Shown piece after piece: positions 24,980-33,830 of a DNA stretch of 64,000 bases; the stretch's first letter is position 1; each line of letters starts with the position of its first letter. The notes under the pieces were generated by a model that saw only the letters and a program-made list of their open reading frames with translations, ran no database searches and was not told the DNA's origin. The translations under genes were made by a program, and so were the position numbers. The DNA comes from Streptomyces cyaneochromogenes (GTDB lineage: Bacteria > Actinomycetota > Actinomycetes > Streptomycetales > Streptomycetaceae), in NCBI RefSeq assembly GCF_003963535.1, contig NZ_CP034539.1, forward strand, positions 7,440,001 to 7,504,000, given 5' to 3'.

Positions 24980-25735
24980 ATGCTTGTCGCCGCCGCAGTC
25001 TGCCCCTGCCCGCCCCTCCTCGTGCCCGAGCTCGCCGCGGGCGCCGCACCCGAGCTGGCCGCCGCACGTGCCGCCTGCACGGACGCGCTCGGCGTGCTCG
25101 CGGCCGCCCGGCCGGACCGACTCGTCGTTGTGGGGCCCGCCGGGGAGAGCGGGCGCGGGGTCTCCGAAGAGGGGAACGGGCACGGGGCGTACGCCGAGGG
25201 GGCGCGGGGGTCGTTCCGGGGGTTCGGCGTGGACGTCGACGTACGGCTGGGGCGTGCCGGTGACGGGGCGACGGCCCCGGAGTCGTCGCGTCGACCGCTG
25301 CCGTCCTCGCTCGCCGTCGCCGCGTGGCTGCTGGAGCGGACCGGATGGGCGGACGCACCGATCGAGGGACTCGCGGTGGGGGAACCTCTGGCGGCCGAGC
25401 GGTGTACTGATATCGGAAGGGACATCGCCGCCCGGGCCGAGCGGGTGGCGCTGCTGGTGATGGGCGACGCCAGCGCCTGCCGCACGCTCAAGGCACCCGG
25501 CTACCTCGACGAGCGGGCGGAGCCGTTCGACGCGTCCGTCGCGCGTGCGCTGGGCAAGGCGGACGTGGCGGCGCTCAAGTCGCTGGACATCGAGCTCGCG
25601 CGTGACCTGAAGGCCTCGGGCCGAGCGCCCTGGCAGATCCTCGCGGGCGCCGCCGAGCAGGCGGGGCTATCCGGAACCTTGCTGTACGACGACGCGCCGT
25701 ACGGGGTGGGATACCTGGTCGCGACCTGGTCGTAG
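24980..25735 (+). CDS. Class III extradiol dioxygenase subunit B-like (LigB-like) protein
   Basis: This 251-residue protein begins MLVAAAVCPCPPLLVPELAAG, a start characteristic of the actinobacterial LigB/MEMO-related hypothetical family found between miaB and miaA. It continues with RLVVVGPAGES and VAWLLERTGW. The C-terminus APWQILAGAAEQAGLSG...APYGVGYLVATW matches the family. The usual His-rich metal site of true extradiol dioxygenases is not evident, so enzymatic function is uncertain. ATG 24980 was chosen because the frame upstream is Arg-rich leader without a Shine-Dalgarno. Confidence 0.75.
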   Translation: MLVAAAVCPCPPLLVPELAAGAAPELAAARAACTDALGVLAAARPDRLVVVGPAGESGRGVSEEGNGHGAYAEGARGSFRGFGVDVDVRLGRAGDGATAPESSRRPLPSSLAVAAWLLERTGWADAPIEGLAVGEPLAAERCTDIGRDIAARAERVALLVMGDASACRTLKAPGYLDERAEPFDASVARALGKADVAALKSLDIELARDLKASGRAPWQILAGAAEQAGLSGTLLYDDAPYGVGYLVATWS

Positions 25736-25779
25736 GGCACGCCGACCGAAGCCGCCGGTGGGGCACGCCGGTCAAACGG

Positions 25780-25816
25780 CGGACGGCCGGGAGCAGTCAA
25801 GCTCCGCGGCCGTCCG
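25780..25816. terminator. Bidirectional hairpin between convergent genes
   Basis: Ten-bp perfect arms (cggacggccg at 25780-25789 and cggccgtccg at 25807-25816) enclose a loop of 17 nt with further partial pairing. It lies between the LigB-like gene and the convergent antitoxin-like gene. Confidence 0.7.
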
Positions 25817-25828
25817 GCGATGTGCCGT

Positions 25829-26098
25829 TCAGGTCGTCGGCGGGGGTGAGTCCGCAGGCGGCGTGCTGCTTCCGGTCGCCCTGTCGTGGCCCTTGTGCGT
25901 GAGTCGGTCCACGGCGCCCTTGGCCTTGCCCGTGCCCGTATGGATCTTCTCGCTGTACTTGCCCTTGGTCCTCTTGTCGACGACCTTCGCGGCCTTGTCG
26001 AGACCGTGCTGGACCGTGTCCTCGTGCCGGTGCGCGAAGTCGGAGACCTTGCCCTTGGCCGGGCCGAGTTTGGATTTCAAATTGTCCAGAAGACCCAT
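25829..26098 (-). CDS. MT0933-like antitoxin-type small protein
   Basis: This 89-residue basic protein begins MGLLDNLKSKLGPAKGKVSDF. It contains HRHEDTVQHGLDKAAKVVDKRTKGKYSEKIHTGTGKAK, the pattern of Rv0909/MT0933-family antitoxins, and ends in a Pro/Ser tail. No toxin gene of the partner type is adjacent; the gene upstream on the same strand encodes a small acidic protein 24 nt away. In Streptomyces such orphans are common, and the antitoxin label is by family only. Confidence 0.75.
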   Translation of the reverse strand: MGLLDNLKSKLGPAKGKVSDFAHRHEDTVQHGLDKAAKVVDKRTKGKYSEKIHTGTGKAKGAVDRLTHKGHDRATGSSTPPADSPPPTT

Positions 26099-26122
26099 CG
26101 TTCACCTTCCCGCGCGGGGCAG

Positions 26123-26392
26123 TTACGTGCGGGCGCCCTCACCGGCCTCGCTGTCGGCCGCCTCGTCGGAGGACTGCTGCTTGGGGATCTCGACACCGTC
26201 GTCGCCGTCGGCTTCGGTGGACTGCGCCGCGGCCGGCTGGGCCGCGTCCTCGGCCTTGGTCTCGGTGGACCCCTTCGCTTCTGCGGCCTCCTCCGCCGCG
26301 GGCTCGGCCGTTGGTGTGTCGGCCTGTACCTCGGCGGTTGACGCCTCCTCCGTGGCCTTCGACCGCCGAAGAAGTCGTGCAAAAACGCCCAT
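26123..26392 (-). CDS. Small acidic Ala/Glu-rich protein of unknown function
   Basis: The 89-residue product starts MGVFARLLRRSKATEEAS, a basic amphipathic N-terminus, then becomes strongly acidic and Ala/Glu/Thr-rich, ending GVEIPKQQSSDEAADSEAG. ATG 26392 is preceded by GGAG at 5 nt; the longer upstream frame is antisense-like sequence. It probably forms a two-gene operon with the antitoxin-like gene downstream. I do not recognise a defined domain. The charge asymmetry suggests a peripheral membrane or partner-binding protein, which is inference. Confidence 0.65.
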   Translation of the reverse strand: MGVFARLLRRSKATEEASTAEVQADTPTAEPAAEEAAEAKGSTETKAEDAAQPAAAQSTEADGDDGVEIPKQQSSDEAADSEAGEGART

Positions 26393-26574
26393 ATCCACTC
26401 CATACGTTACTCGTGCGGGCGAAATCCCGCGTCGTCCGGTGCGTCCGTTCGCGCCCCCGGGTCGCCGCCTCCGTGAAACCGGCGGCGGAAACCTCGCAAC
26501 TGGCAACGACGCCGCGCGCGTGGCGTCACCTAACTCGTTCGAGTCCACCCCTTGAGGTTTGCGAGACTGGGGCG

Positions 26575-27513
26575 GTGAGCAGTGCGCCTTCCACCCCCCG
26601 TGTCATCGCCGTCGTCGGACCCACCGCGGCCGGAAAGTCCGATCTGGGCGTATTCCTCGCCCGGCGGCTCGGCGGTGAGGTCGTCAACGCCGACTCCATG
26701 CAGCTCTATCGCGGGATGGACATCGGCACCGCCAAGCTGACGCCCGAGGAACGCGCCGGCGTCCAGCACCACCTGCTGGACGTCTGGGACGTGACGGTCA
26801 CCGCATCGGTCGCCGAGTACCAGCGGCTCGCGCGGGAGCGGATCGACACACTGCTCGCCGAGGGGCGCTGGCCGATTCTCGTCGGCGGCTCGGGGCTCTA
26901 CGTCCGTGGCGCTGTCGACAACCTCGAGTTTCCCGGCACCGACCCCGAGGTCAGGGCCCGGCTGGAGGAGGAGCTCGCGCTGCGCGGCTCGGGTGCTCTG
27001 CACGCCCGCCTGGCCGCCGCCGACCCCGAGGCGGGGCAGGCGATCCTGCCGAGCAACGGCCGCCGTATCGTCCGGGCCCTCGAGGTGATCGAGATCACCG
27101 GCAAGCCCTTCACCGCCAACCTCCCGGGGCACGACTCGATCTACGACACGATCCAGATCGGCGTCGATGTGGCACGCCCCGAACTGGACGAGCGCATCGC
27201 GCGCCGGGTCGACCGGATGTGGGACGCCGGGCTCGTCGACGAGGTCCGCGCGCTGGAGGCGCAGGGGTTGCGCGAAGGGCGTACGGCCTCGCGTGCGCTC
27301 GGCTACCAGCAGGTGCTCGCGGCGCTCGCCGGGGAGTGCACCCTCGAAGAAGCGCGGGCCGAGACCGTACGTGCCACCAAGCGCTTCGCGCGCCGTCAGG
27401 ATTCATGGTTCAGACGCGACCCGCGGGTGCACTGGCTGAGTGGGGCTGCGGCGGACCTCACAGAACTTCCGCAGCTCGCACTGGCGTTGGTCGAACGACC
27501 GGTTACAGCCTGA
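26575..27513 (+). CDS. miaA: tRNA dimethylallyltransferase MiaA
   Basis: MiaA transfers the dimethylallyl group to N6 of A37 in tRNAs reading UNN codons. The P-loop GPTAAGKS is at residues 14-21 and the catalytic-base region is VNADSMQLYRGMDIGTAKLT. Further motifs are HHLLDVWDVT, ILVGGSGLYVRG, LPSNGRRIVRALEV and ALGYQQVLAAL. It has 312 residues. GTG 26575 begins MSSAPSTPRVIAVVG right at the conserved N-terminus; the longer open frame upstream overlaps the opposite-strand acidic-protein promoter. It feeds MiaB. Confidence 0.96.
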   Translation: MSSAPSTPRVIAVVGPTAAGKSDLGVFLARRLGGEVVNADSMQLYRGMDIGTAKLTPEERAGVQHHLLDVWDVTVTASVAEYQRLARERIDTLLAEGRWPILVGGSGLYVRGAVDNLEFPGTDPEVRARLEEELALRGSGALHARLAAADPEAGQAILPSNGRRIVRALEVIEITGKPFTANLPGHDSIYDTIQIGVDVARPELDERIARRVDRMWDAGLVDEVRALEAQGLREGRTASRALGYQQVLAALAGECTLEEARAETVRATKRFARRQDSWFRRDPRVHWLSGAAADLTELPQLALALVERPVTA

Positions 27514-27615
27514 TCACGTGATGGCATCGGGACGCTCCGGCCGTCATCGCGGCCTCCGACGCCATGCCATCATCGAGCTTCGATCGACCAAGTGGAGTCC
27601 GAGTTGGGAGGGCGC

Positions 27616-28125
27616 GTGGCGATGGAGGCCGGCCCTCGCGACACCGCACAAGACACCGAGAACGTCACCTCCGACCGGGGTGAGCGGGAGCAGGACGGCG
27701 ACCGTCTGAGCCCCGACGGGCTCGACGAGGCGGAAGGCGGCGTCACCGACGACGGCCCGGAGCCCGAGGAGATGTACGCGAGCGGACCGGAGGTCGAGGT
27801 CGAGCTGCGCCCGCAGCGGCGACTGCGTATCTGGCAGCTCGCACCCATCGTGACCCTGGCCGCGGTCGGCTCCCTGATGTTCGCGTTCCCCCTGGCCTTC
27901 GACTTCGGCGACAGCGGGGCCGTGATCGCCATGCTGGGGCTCCTGATCTGCTCCTGCGCGGCCGGCTGGGGCATGATGGCCGCCCGCCGCGTGGGCTACA
28001 CCTGGCCCGGACTGCCCCAGCGGGGTTCCGGGCGCAGAGCGGACTGGCGGGTCGTACTGGCCTACGCCCTGGTCGTCGCCGCGGTGGTCGTGCTGGCCGT
28101 GTGGCGCGTGGCGCGACTGCGCTGA
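27616..28125 (+). CDS. Small membrane protein between miaA and dapF
   Basis: The ~169-residue protein has an acidic disordered N-terminus (about 1-65, rich in Glu/Asp/Gly). Three hydrophobic helices follow: LAPIVTLAAVGSLMFAFPLAF, SGAVIAMLGLLICSCAAGWGMMAA and VVLAYALVVAAVVVLAVW. No catalytic motif is visible. The GTG at 27616 follows GGGAGGG; ATG 27622 is equally possible. The position between miaA and dapF is conserved in Streptomyces from memory, but its function is unknown. Confidence 0.7.
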   Translation: MAMEAGPRDTAQDTENVTSDRGEREQDGDRLSPDGLDEAEGGVTDDGPEPEEMYASGPEVEVELRPQRRLRIWQLAPIVTLAAVGSLMFAFPLAFDFGDSGAVIAMLGLLICSCAAGWGMMAARRVGYTWPGLPQRGSGRRADWRVVLAYALVVAAVVVLAVWRVARLR

Positions 28126-28219
28126 CCTTCACGCGCGCGTGGGCCGCCGTAGCCCCCCGCACGCTTGGCGGCGCCCCGCACGCGCATGGGGTGTCGTACC
28201 GACCCCTTACGATCGAGGA

Positions 28220-29089
28220 ATGAGCACGCGGATCGCCTTCCTCAAGGGTCACGGCACCGAGAACGACTTCGTGATCGTCCCGGACCCGGAGAACGTCATC
28301 GACCTGCCCCCGGCCGCCGTCGCCGCCCTGTGCGACCGCCGCGCGGGCATCGGTGGTGACGGACTGCTGCACGTGGTGCGGTCCGCGGAGCACCCCGAGG
28401 CGCGGGACATGGCGGGCGACGCCGAGTGGTTCATGGACTACCGCAACGGCGACGGCTCGATCGCGGAGATGTGCGGGAACGGCGTGCGGGTGTTCGCGCG
28501 CTACCTCCAGCACGCCGGGTACGTCACTGAGGGTGACCTCGCGGTCGCCACGCGCGGTGGCGTGAAGACCGTGCACATCGCCAAGGACGGTGACGTCACG
28601 GTCGGCATGGGCAAGGCGCGGCTGCCCGAAGGGGACGTCACGGTCAGCGTCGGCGAGCGCAGCTGGCCCGCTCGCAACGTGAACATGGGCAATCCGCACG
28701 CCGTGGCCTTCGTGGACGACCTCGCGCACGCCGGTGATCTGTACTCCCCGCCGCCGTTCAGCCCGGCCTCGGCCTACCCGGACGGGGTCAACGTCGAGTT
28801 CGTGGTCGACCGGGGCCCGCGGCACGTCGCGCTGCGCGTCCACGAGCGCGGTGCCGGCGAGACCCGGTCGTGCGGCACGGGCGCGTGTGCCGTCGCCGTG
28901 GCCGCCGCGCGGCGGGACGGGGCCGACCCGGCGGCGACCGGTGCCCCGGCGACGTACACCGTCGATGTGCCCGGCGGCACTCTGGTGATCACCGAGCGGC
29001 CCGACGGCGAGATCGAGATGACCGGCCCCGCGGTGATCGTGGCCGAGGGCGAGATCGACGCCCAGTGGCTGGAAACGCTCGCTCTCTGA
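28220..29089 (+). CDS. dapF: Diaminopimelate epimerase
   Basis: DapF interconverts LL- and meso-diaminopimelate for lysine and peptidoglycan synthesis. Streptomyces uses LL-DAP in its wall. The two catalytic Cys lie in AEMCGNGVRVFARY (about 87) and RSCGTGACAVAVAA (about 219). The N-terminus FLKGHGTENDFVI and the motif NMGNPHAVAF are typical. It has 289 residues, with ATG 28220 preceded by GAGGA. Confidence 0.96.
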   Translation: MSTRIAFLKGHGTENDFVIVPDPENVIDLPPAAVAALCDRRAGIGGDGLLHVVRSAEHPEARDMAGDAEWFMDYRNGDGSIAEMCGNGVRVFARYLQHAGYVTEGDLAVATRGGVKTVHIAKDGDVTVGMGKARLPEGDVTVSVGERSWPARNVNMGNPHAVAFVDDLAHAGDLYSPPPFSPASAYPDGVNVEFVVDRGPRHVALRVHERGAGETRSCGTGACAVAVAAARRDGADPAATGAPATYTVDVPGGTLVITERPDGEIEMTGPAVIVAEGEIDAQWLETLAL

Positions 29090-29387
29090 ACGGCTCCGTG
29101 GCTTGGCATCACAGCCTGGGGCGGCTCACGGCCTGAGAGTGCGGCCGTCGGTGCCCCGGGCGCGTTCGGAATCGCCAACTCCGGTTCGTTGCATGGCGCG
29201 AAACCGTAAACCTGCAAACCCTCGCTCGAATGGGTGATCCGTTTCACGCTCGGCGAGAGGCGGTCAGCCGCACGTGATGGGCTCGGTAGCATCAAGCACC
29301 GGCCCGGACGGGGATGAAGTCGCCATCCCCTGTGCCGTGTCCGCCATGGGGCACCCCGTCCGCCGGTCCACGCAGCCGGAGGTGCCC

Positions 29388-31721
29388 ATGAGTGCGGAGG
29401 CCACGAACCCCGCGACGCCAGGCCCGGTAGCAGGCCCTGCGACGCCTGCCGTACCCCGCAGGAAGGCCCGTGCCCGGATCGATCTGCGCCGCCTCGGCCG
29501 GGCCGCGCTGCTCGGCCCGGCCTCACGCGACCGGCTGCCGGACGCGATCAGCCATGTCGTCGACGCACATCGCGCCCACCACCCCGACGCCGACCTCGAA
29601 CCGCTGCGCCGCGCCTATGTGCTGGCCGAGTCCTCGCACCGCGGCCAGATGCGCAAGAGCGGCGAGCCGTACATCACGCACCCGCTCGCCGTGACCCTGA
29701 TCCTCGCCGAACTCGGCGCCGAGACCACGACCCTGACGGCCTCTTTGCTGCACGACACCGTCGAGGACACCGATGTGACGCTGGATCAGGTGCGGGAGCA
29801 GTTCGGGGAGGAGGTCCGCTTCCTCGTCGACGGTGTGACGAAGCTGGAGAAGGTCGACTACGGCGCCGCCGCCGAGCCCGAGACCTTCCGCAAAATGCTC
29901 GTCGCCACCGGCAACGACGTCCGCGTGATGTCGATCAAACTCGCCGACCGGCTGCACAACATGCGCACCCTCGGCGTGATGCGCCCCGAGAAACAGGCCC
30001 GCATCGCCAAGGTGACCCGCGACGTCCTCATCCCGCTCGCCGAGCGACTCGGCGTCCAGGCGCTCAAGACCGAACTGGAAGACCTGGTCTTCGCGATCCT
30101 GCATCCCGAGGAGTACGAGCACACACGGGAGTTGATCGTCGACAACGCCTCGCGCGCGGACGACCCGCTCGCAGTGATGGCCGACGAGATGCGCACGGTC
30201 CTGCGCGAGGCCGACATCCAGGCCGAAGTCCTCATCCGGCCACGCCACTTCGTCTCAGTGCACCGCGTGTCCCGTAAGCGGGGGCGGCTGCGTGGCGCCG
30301 ACTTCGGACGACTGCTGGTGCTGGTGCACGAGGACGCGGACTGTTACGGCGTCCTGGGCGAACTCCACACCTGTATGACGCCCGTCGTCTCGGAGTTCAA
30401 GGACTTCATCGCGGTCCCCAAGTTCAACCTGTACCAGTCGCTGCACACCGCCGTCGCCCGCGAGGACGGCCAGGTCGCCGAAGTCCTCATCCGTACCCAC
30501 CAGATGCACAAGGTCGCCGAGGCCGGTGTCGTCGCGCTCGGCAATCCCTACGCTCCTCCCGCGGAGGAGCAGACCGCTTCGAGCGACGGCGAGCGCGCGG
30601 ACCCCACACGCCCCGGCTGGCTGTCCCGCCTCCTGGACTGGCAGGAGGGCGCACCCGACCCGGACACCTTCTGGTCCACCCTGCGCGAGGACCTCGCCCA
30701 GGACCGCGAGATCACCGTCTTCCGCCCCGATGGCGGCACCCTGGGGCTGCCCGAGGGCGCGACCTGTGTGGACGCCGCGTACGCGCAGTACGGCGAGGAC
30801 GCGCACGCGTGCATCGGCGCCCGCGTGAACGGCCGCCTGGCGACCCTCAGCACGGTTCTGCGGGACGGCGACACAGTCCAGCTCCTCATGGGCCAGGACC
30901 CGGCCTCGGAGCCCTCCAGGGAGTGGCTGGAGCACGCCCACACGGCCGCGGCCCGCATCGCCATCCAGCGGTGGCTGGCCGCCCATCCGCCGCAAGGTGA
31001 CACCCCTGGGGGCGAGGGAGCCGGAGTGGTGCCGTTCCGGCCCACGGTGGACGGATCGCTGTTCCGGTCCTCGGTGGACGCATCCCCGAGCCGGAAGGCC
31101 GTCGCGGAGGAGGCAGAGGGTGCCCGGCCGACTGTGGAGGGCGCGGACAGCAGTCCCGCCGGCGAGGGGCCGGATACCCGACGAGCGGCGGGAGCACCGG
31201 ACGTCCGACGGGGCGTCGAGGGACCTGATGTCCGCCGGGTCGCTGAAGGGGCGGCTGTTCGCCCCACCGCCGCCAGCGTCCTCGTCGACCGCCCCGGCGC
31301 GACCGTACGCCTCGCCGGCTGCTGCACGCCCGTACCGCCCGACGAGGCCGTCGGGTTCGCCGTGCGCGGGGGAGTGGTGACCGTCCACCGCGTGGAGTGC
31401 GCCGCGGTGGCGAGGATGAAGAGCGCGGGGCGCCCGGAGGTCGGCGTGCGCTGGGGGGACACCACCGAATGCCGGGTCACCCTGGTCGCCGAATCGTTCG
31501 TTCGCCCGCATCTGCTGGCGGACCTCACGGAGGCGATGGCCCTGCAGGGCGCGGAGATCGTCTCGGCGACGGTCGAGCCCCCCAGCCAGCAGCGCGTGCG
31601 CCACACGTACACGGTCCAACTCCCGGACGCGGCACAGCTCCCGGGACTGATGCGGGCGATGCGGAACGTGGCGGGCGTGTACGACGTGAGCAGGGCGCAG
31701 CCGCAGACGCAGGGGGCGTGA
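29388..31721 (+). CDS. rshA: RelA/SpoT homologue (RSH) with intact hydrolase and degenerate synthetase
   Basis: The domain order is HD hydrolase, synthetase-like, TGS, then a zinc-finger-like and ACT region. The hydrolase keeps SLLHDTVEDT and MSIKLADRLHNMRTL. In the synthetase, the usual RFKDYIA is EFKDFIA and PK.NGYQSLHT reads PKFNLYQSLHT. The EYGxAAHWxYK block after EVLIRT is absent (AEAGVVALGNPY). The TGS (ITVFRPDGGTLGLPEGATCVDAAY) and ACT (VTLVAESFVRPHLLADLTEAM) are clear, joined by a repetitive linker with PDVRRGVEGPDVRRV. ATG 29388 has GGAGG at 5 nt. It matches the second Streptomyces RSH. I infer that hydrolysis dominates. Confidence 0.88.
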   Translation: MSAEATNPATPGPVAGPATPAVPRRKARARIDLRRLGRAALLGPASRDRLPDAISHVVDAHRAHHPDADLEPLRRAYVLAESSHRGQMRKSGEPYITHPLAVTLILAELGAETTTLTASLLHDTVEDTDVTLDQVREQFGEEVRFLVDGVTKLEKVDYGAAAEPETFRKMLVATGNDVRVMSIKLADRLHNMRTLGVMRPEKQARIAKVTRDVLIPLAERLGVQALKTELEDLVFAILHPEEYEHTRELIVDNASRADDPLAVMADEMRTVLREADIQAEVLIRPRHFVSVHRVSRKRGRLRGADFGRLLVLVHEDADCYGVLGELHTCMTPVVSEFKDFIAVPKFNLYQSLHTAVAREDGQVAEVLIRTHQMHKVAEAGVVALGNPYAPPAEEQTASSDGERADPTRPGWLSRLLDWQEGAPDPDTFWSTLREDLAQDREITVFRPDGGTLGLPEGATCVDAAYAQYGEDAHACIGARVNGRLATLSTVLRDGDTVQLLMGQDPASEPSREWLEHAHTAAARIAIQRWLAAHPPQGDTPGGEGAGVVPFRPTVDGSLFRSSVDASPSRKAVAEEAEGARPTVEGADSSPAGEGPDTRRAAGAPDVRRGVEGPDVRRVAEGAAVRPTAASVLVDRPGATVRLAGCCTPVPPDEAVGFAVRGGVVTVHRVECAAVARMKSAGRPEVGVRWGDTTECRVTLVAESFVRPHLLADLTEAMALQGAEIVSATVEPPSQQRVRHTYTVQLPDAAQLPGLMRAMRNVAGVYDVSRAQPQTQGA

Positions 31722-31944
31722 GGGGAAGGGTTCGCGCCGGGTGGATTGGTGCGGGGGTGGGTGCGCGGGCATCGTCCGGTGCACCGGGTCGTACGGGTCG
31801 GTGAGGATGACGTCCTCCGTCGGCAGGGGCCGGCCTGGCCCGCCTCGCGGCTCCCCAAACCCTGCACCCACCTGACATACCCGTTCGAGTGTGCCGATCG
31901 CGCGTCGTCGACGCCCCGCACGCGCGCGCTGATAGCCGTGGTCC

Positions 31945-33639
31945 ATGCTGCTCACCCCCCGCAACGAGGCTCGGCGACCAGTCCCTGGCGCCCCTCACCC
32001 CCGTCCCCGATCCACCCGGCGCCTCAGAATGCCCGCGCTGCTCGCCGTGGCCGTCTCCACCTGTCTCCTCGCCGCGAGTGCCCCGGCCAGGCCTCTGGGT
32101 GTCGGCGACCGCCTCTACCCCCACCTGGGCAACCCCGGCTACGACGTGGCGTCGTACGACCTCTCTTTCACTTATCCGGGCACCAACACCAAGCCCCTCC
32201 AGGCCGTCACCAAAATCGACGCCTGGACGACCACGGACCTCGACCGCATCAATCTGGACTTCGCCCACGGCAAGGTCGAGTCCGTCGAGGTCGACGGGGA
32301 GCCCGCGTCGTTCACCAGCGCGGGCGAGGACCTCGTGGTCACGCCCGAGAACCCGCTGCCCGACGGCAGCTGGACGCGGATCACCGTGCGGCACAGCAGC
32401 AACCCCGTGTACGGCAAGGAGCACGAGGGCGGCTGGCTACGGACCTCCGACGGCCTCGCGATGGCCAACCAGGCCGACGCCGCCCACGTGGTGTTCCCGT
32501 GCAACGACCACCCTTCCGACAAGGCGATGTTCACCATCCGGGTCACCGCGCCCAACGGCTACACCGCCGTCGCCAACGGCCTGCGGACCGACGTGGACCG
32601 CTCGGGCAAGACGACGACCTGGACGTACCGCACCGGGCATCCCATGGCCACAGAGCTCGCCCAGGTCTCCATCGGCCGCTCCACGGTGTTGCACCGCACC
32701 GGCCCGCACGGACTCCCCATCCGGGACGTCGTGCCCACCGAGCACCGTGAACGGCTCGAACCGTGGCTGGAGAAGACCGCCGGGCAGATCTCCTGGATGG
32801 AGGGCAAGATCGGCCGGTACCCCTTCGAGACGTACGGCCTGCTCATGGCCGATGCCGCCACCGGCTTCGAGCTGGAGACCCAGACGCTGTCTCTCTTCGA
32901 GAGAGAACTCTTCACCGGGACCACGTTCCCCAAGTGGTACGTCGAGTCGATCATGGTGCACGAGCTGGCGCACCAGTGGTTCGGCGACAGCGTCAGTCCG
33001 CGTACCTGGTCCGACCTGTGGCTCAGCGAGGGGCACGCCACCTGGTATGAGGCCCTGTACGCGGCGGAGAAGGCGGGTAAGCCGGTGGAGGCGCGGATGA
33101 AGGCCGCGTACGCCGCATCCGACCGCTGGCGCGCGGCAGGCGGACCACCCGCGGCTCCCAAGAAGCCCGAGGCCGGCAAGAAGAACGGCATCTTCCGGCC
33201 GAACGTCTACGACGGCGCGGCCCTGGTCCTGTACGCACTCCGCCAGGAGATCGGCCGTACGGCCTTCGAGAACCTGGAACGCGAGTGGGTCAGCCGTCAC
33301 CAGGACGGTTCCGCTTCCACGGCCGACTTCATCGCGCTCGCGGAGGAGATCTCCGGACGCCACCTCGACGGGTTCATGCAGGCGTGGCTGTACGGGGAGA
33401 AGACCCCGCCGATGCCCGGTCAGCCGGAATGGAAGGCCGCGGACCCCGAGAAGCAGCCCGCGAGGGGCGGGAAGGCCGCGGCCGCTGCGAAGGCCGGGAA
33501 AGCTGCGAAGGCCGGGAAAGCTGCCAGGGCCGGCAAGACGGGGAAGACCGTGAAGACGGGGAAGAGCGGGCGGACGGGCAGGACCACGGAGCCCGCGAAG
33601 ACCACGACGGCCGGGAAGGTCGCGAGGAGCGCGAAATAA
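31945..33639 (+). CDS. Secreted M1-family metallopeptidase with lysine-rich tail
   Basis: An M1 (gluzincin) zinc peptidase is indicated by HELAHQWFGD followed 19 residues later by the third ligand Glu in WLSEGHATWYE. The N-terminal beta domain begins GNPGYDVASYDLSFTY. A basic N-region and hydrophobic core MPALLAVAVSTCLLAASAPA (from residue 29) suggest export. M1 aminopeptidases need the GxMEN motif; here the corresponding segment reads TGFELETQTLS, as in the M1-like group. Residues ~505-564 are a Lys/Ala/Gly/Thr tail with AGKAAKAGKAAKAGK repeats resembling histone H1 tails. The start codon is uncertain; ATG 31945 lacks a clear Shine-Dalgarno. Confidence 0.85.
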   Translation: MLLTPRNEARRPVPGAPHPRPRSTRRLRMPALLAVAVSTCLLAASAPARPLGVGDRLYPHLGNPGYDVASYDLSFTYPGTNTKPLQAVTKIDAWTTTDLDRINLDFAHGKVESVEVDGEPASFTSAGEDLVVTPENPLPDGSWTRITVRHSSNPVYGKEHEGGWLRTSDGLAMANQADAAHVVFPCNDHPSDKAMFTIRVTAPNGYTAVANGLRTDVDRSGKTTTWTYRTGHPMATELAQVSIGRSTVLHRTGPHGLPIRDVVPTEHRERLEPWLEKTAGQISWMEGKIGRYPFETYGLLMADAATGFELETQTLSLFERELFTGTTFPKWYVESIMVHELAHQWFGDSVSPRTWSDLWLSEGHATWYEALYAAEKAGKPVEARMKAAYAASDRWRAAGGPPAAPKKPEAGKKNGIFRPNVYDGAALVLYALRQEIGRTAFENLEREWVSRHQDGSASTADFIALAEEISGRHLDGFMQAWLYGEKTPPMPGQPEWKAADPEKQPARGGKAAAAAKAGKAAKAGKAARAGKTGKTVKTGKSGRTGRTTEPAKTTTAGKVARSAK

Positions 33640-33653
33640 GGCGGTGACGAGAC

Positions 33654-33696
33654 GTCCCGTGCCGTGCGACCATTTTCAGGTCGGCGCGGCACGGGA
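33654..33696 (+). terminator. Hairpin after the M1 peptidase gene
   Basis: Eleven-bp perfect arms (gtcccgtgccg at 33654-33664 and its complement at 33686-33696) can extend inward with one bulge. It begins 15 nt after the peptidase stop and lies before hflX. Confidence 0.75.
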
Positions 33697-33830
33697 CACG
33701 GGAATCTCCCGGGGCACTCGTGCGTTGGGAGCAGTGACGGATCAGTTCCCGGGCGCTACGGACACGTTCCGAAGCGCCGGCGTCACTGCCGCCGTCGGCG
33801 CAAACGGATTCCCATAGACGTAAGGACCCA

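Noticed and set aside
23344..25491. 715-codon minus-strand frame antisense to miaB and the LigB-like gene
   Set aside because: Shadow frame; composition is typical of antisense reading of G/C-rich codons and it spans two real genes.
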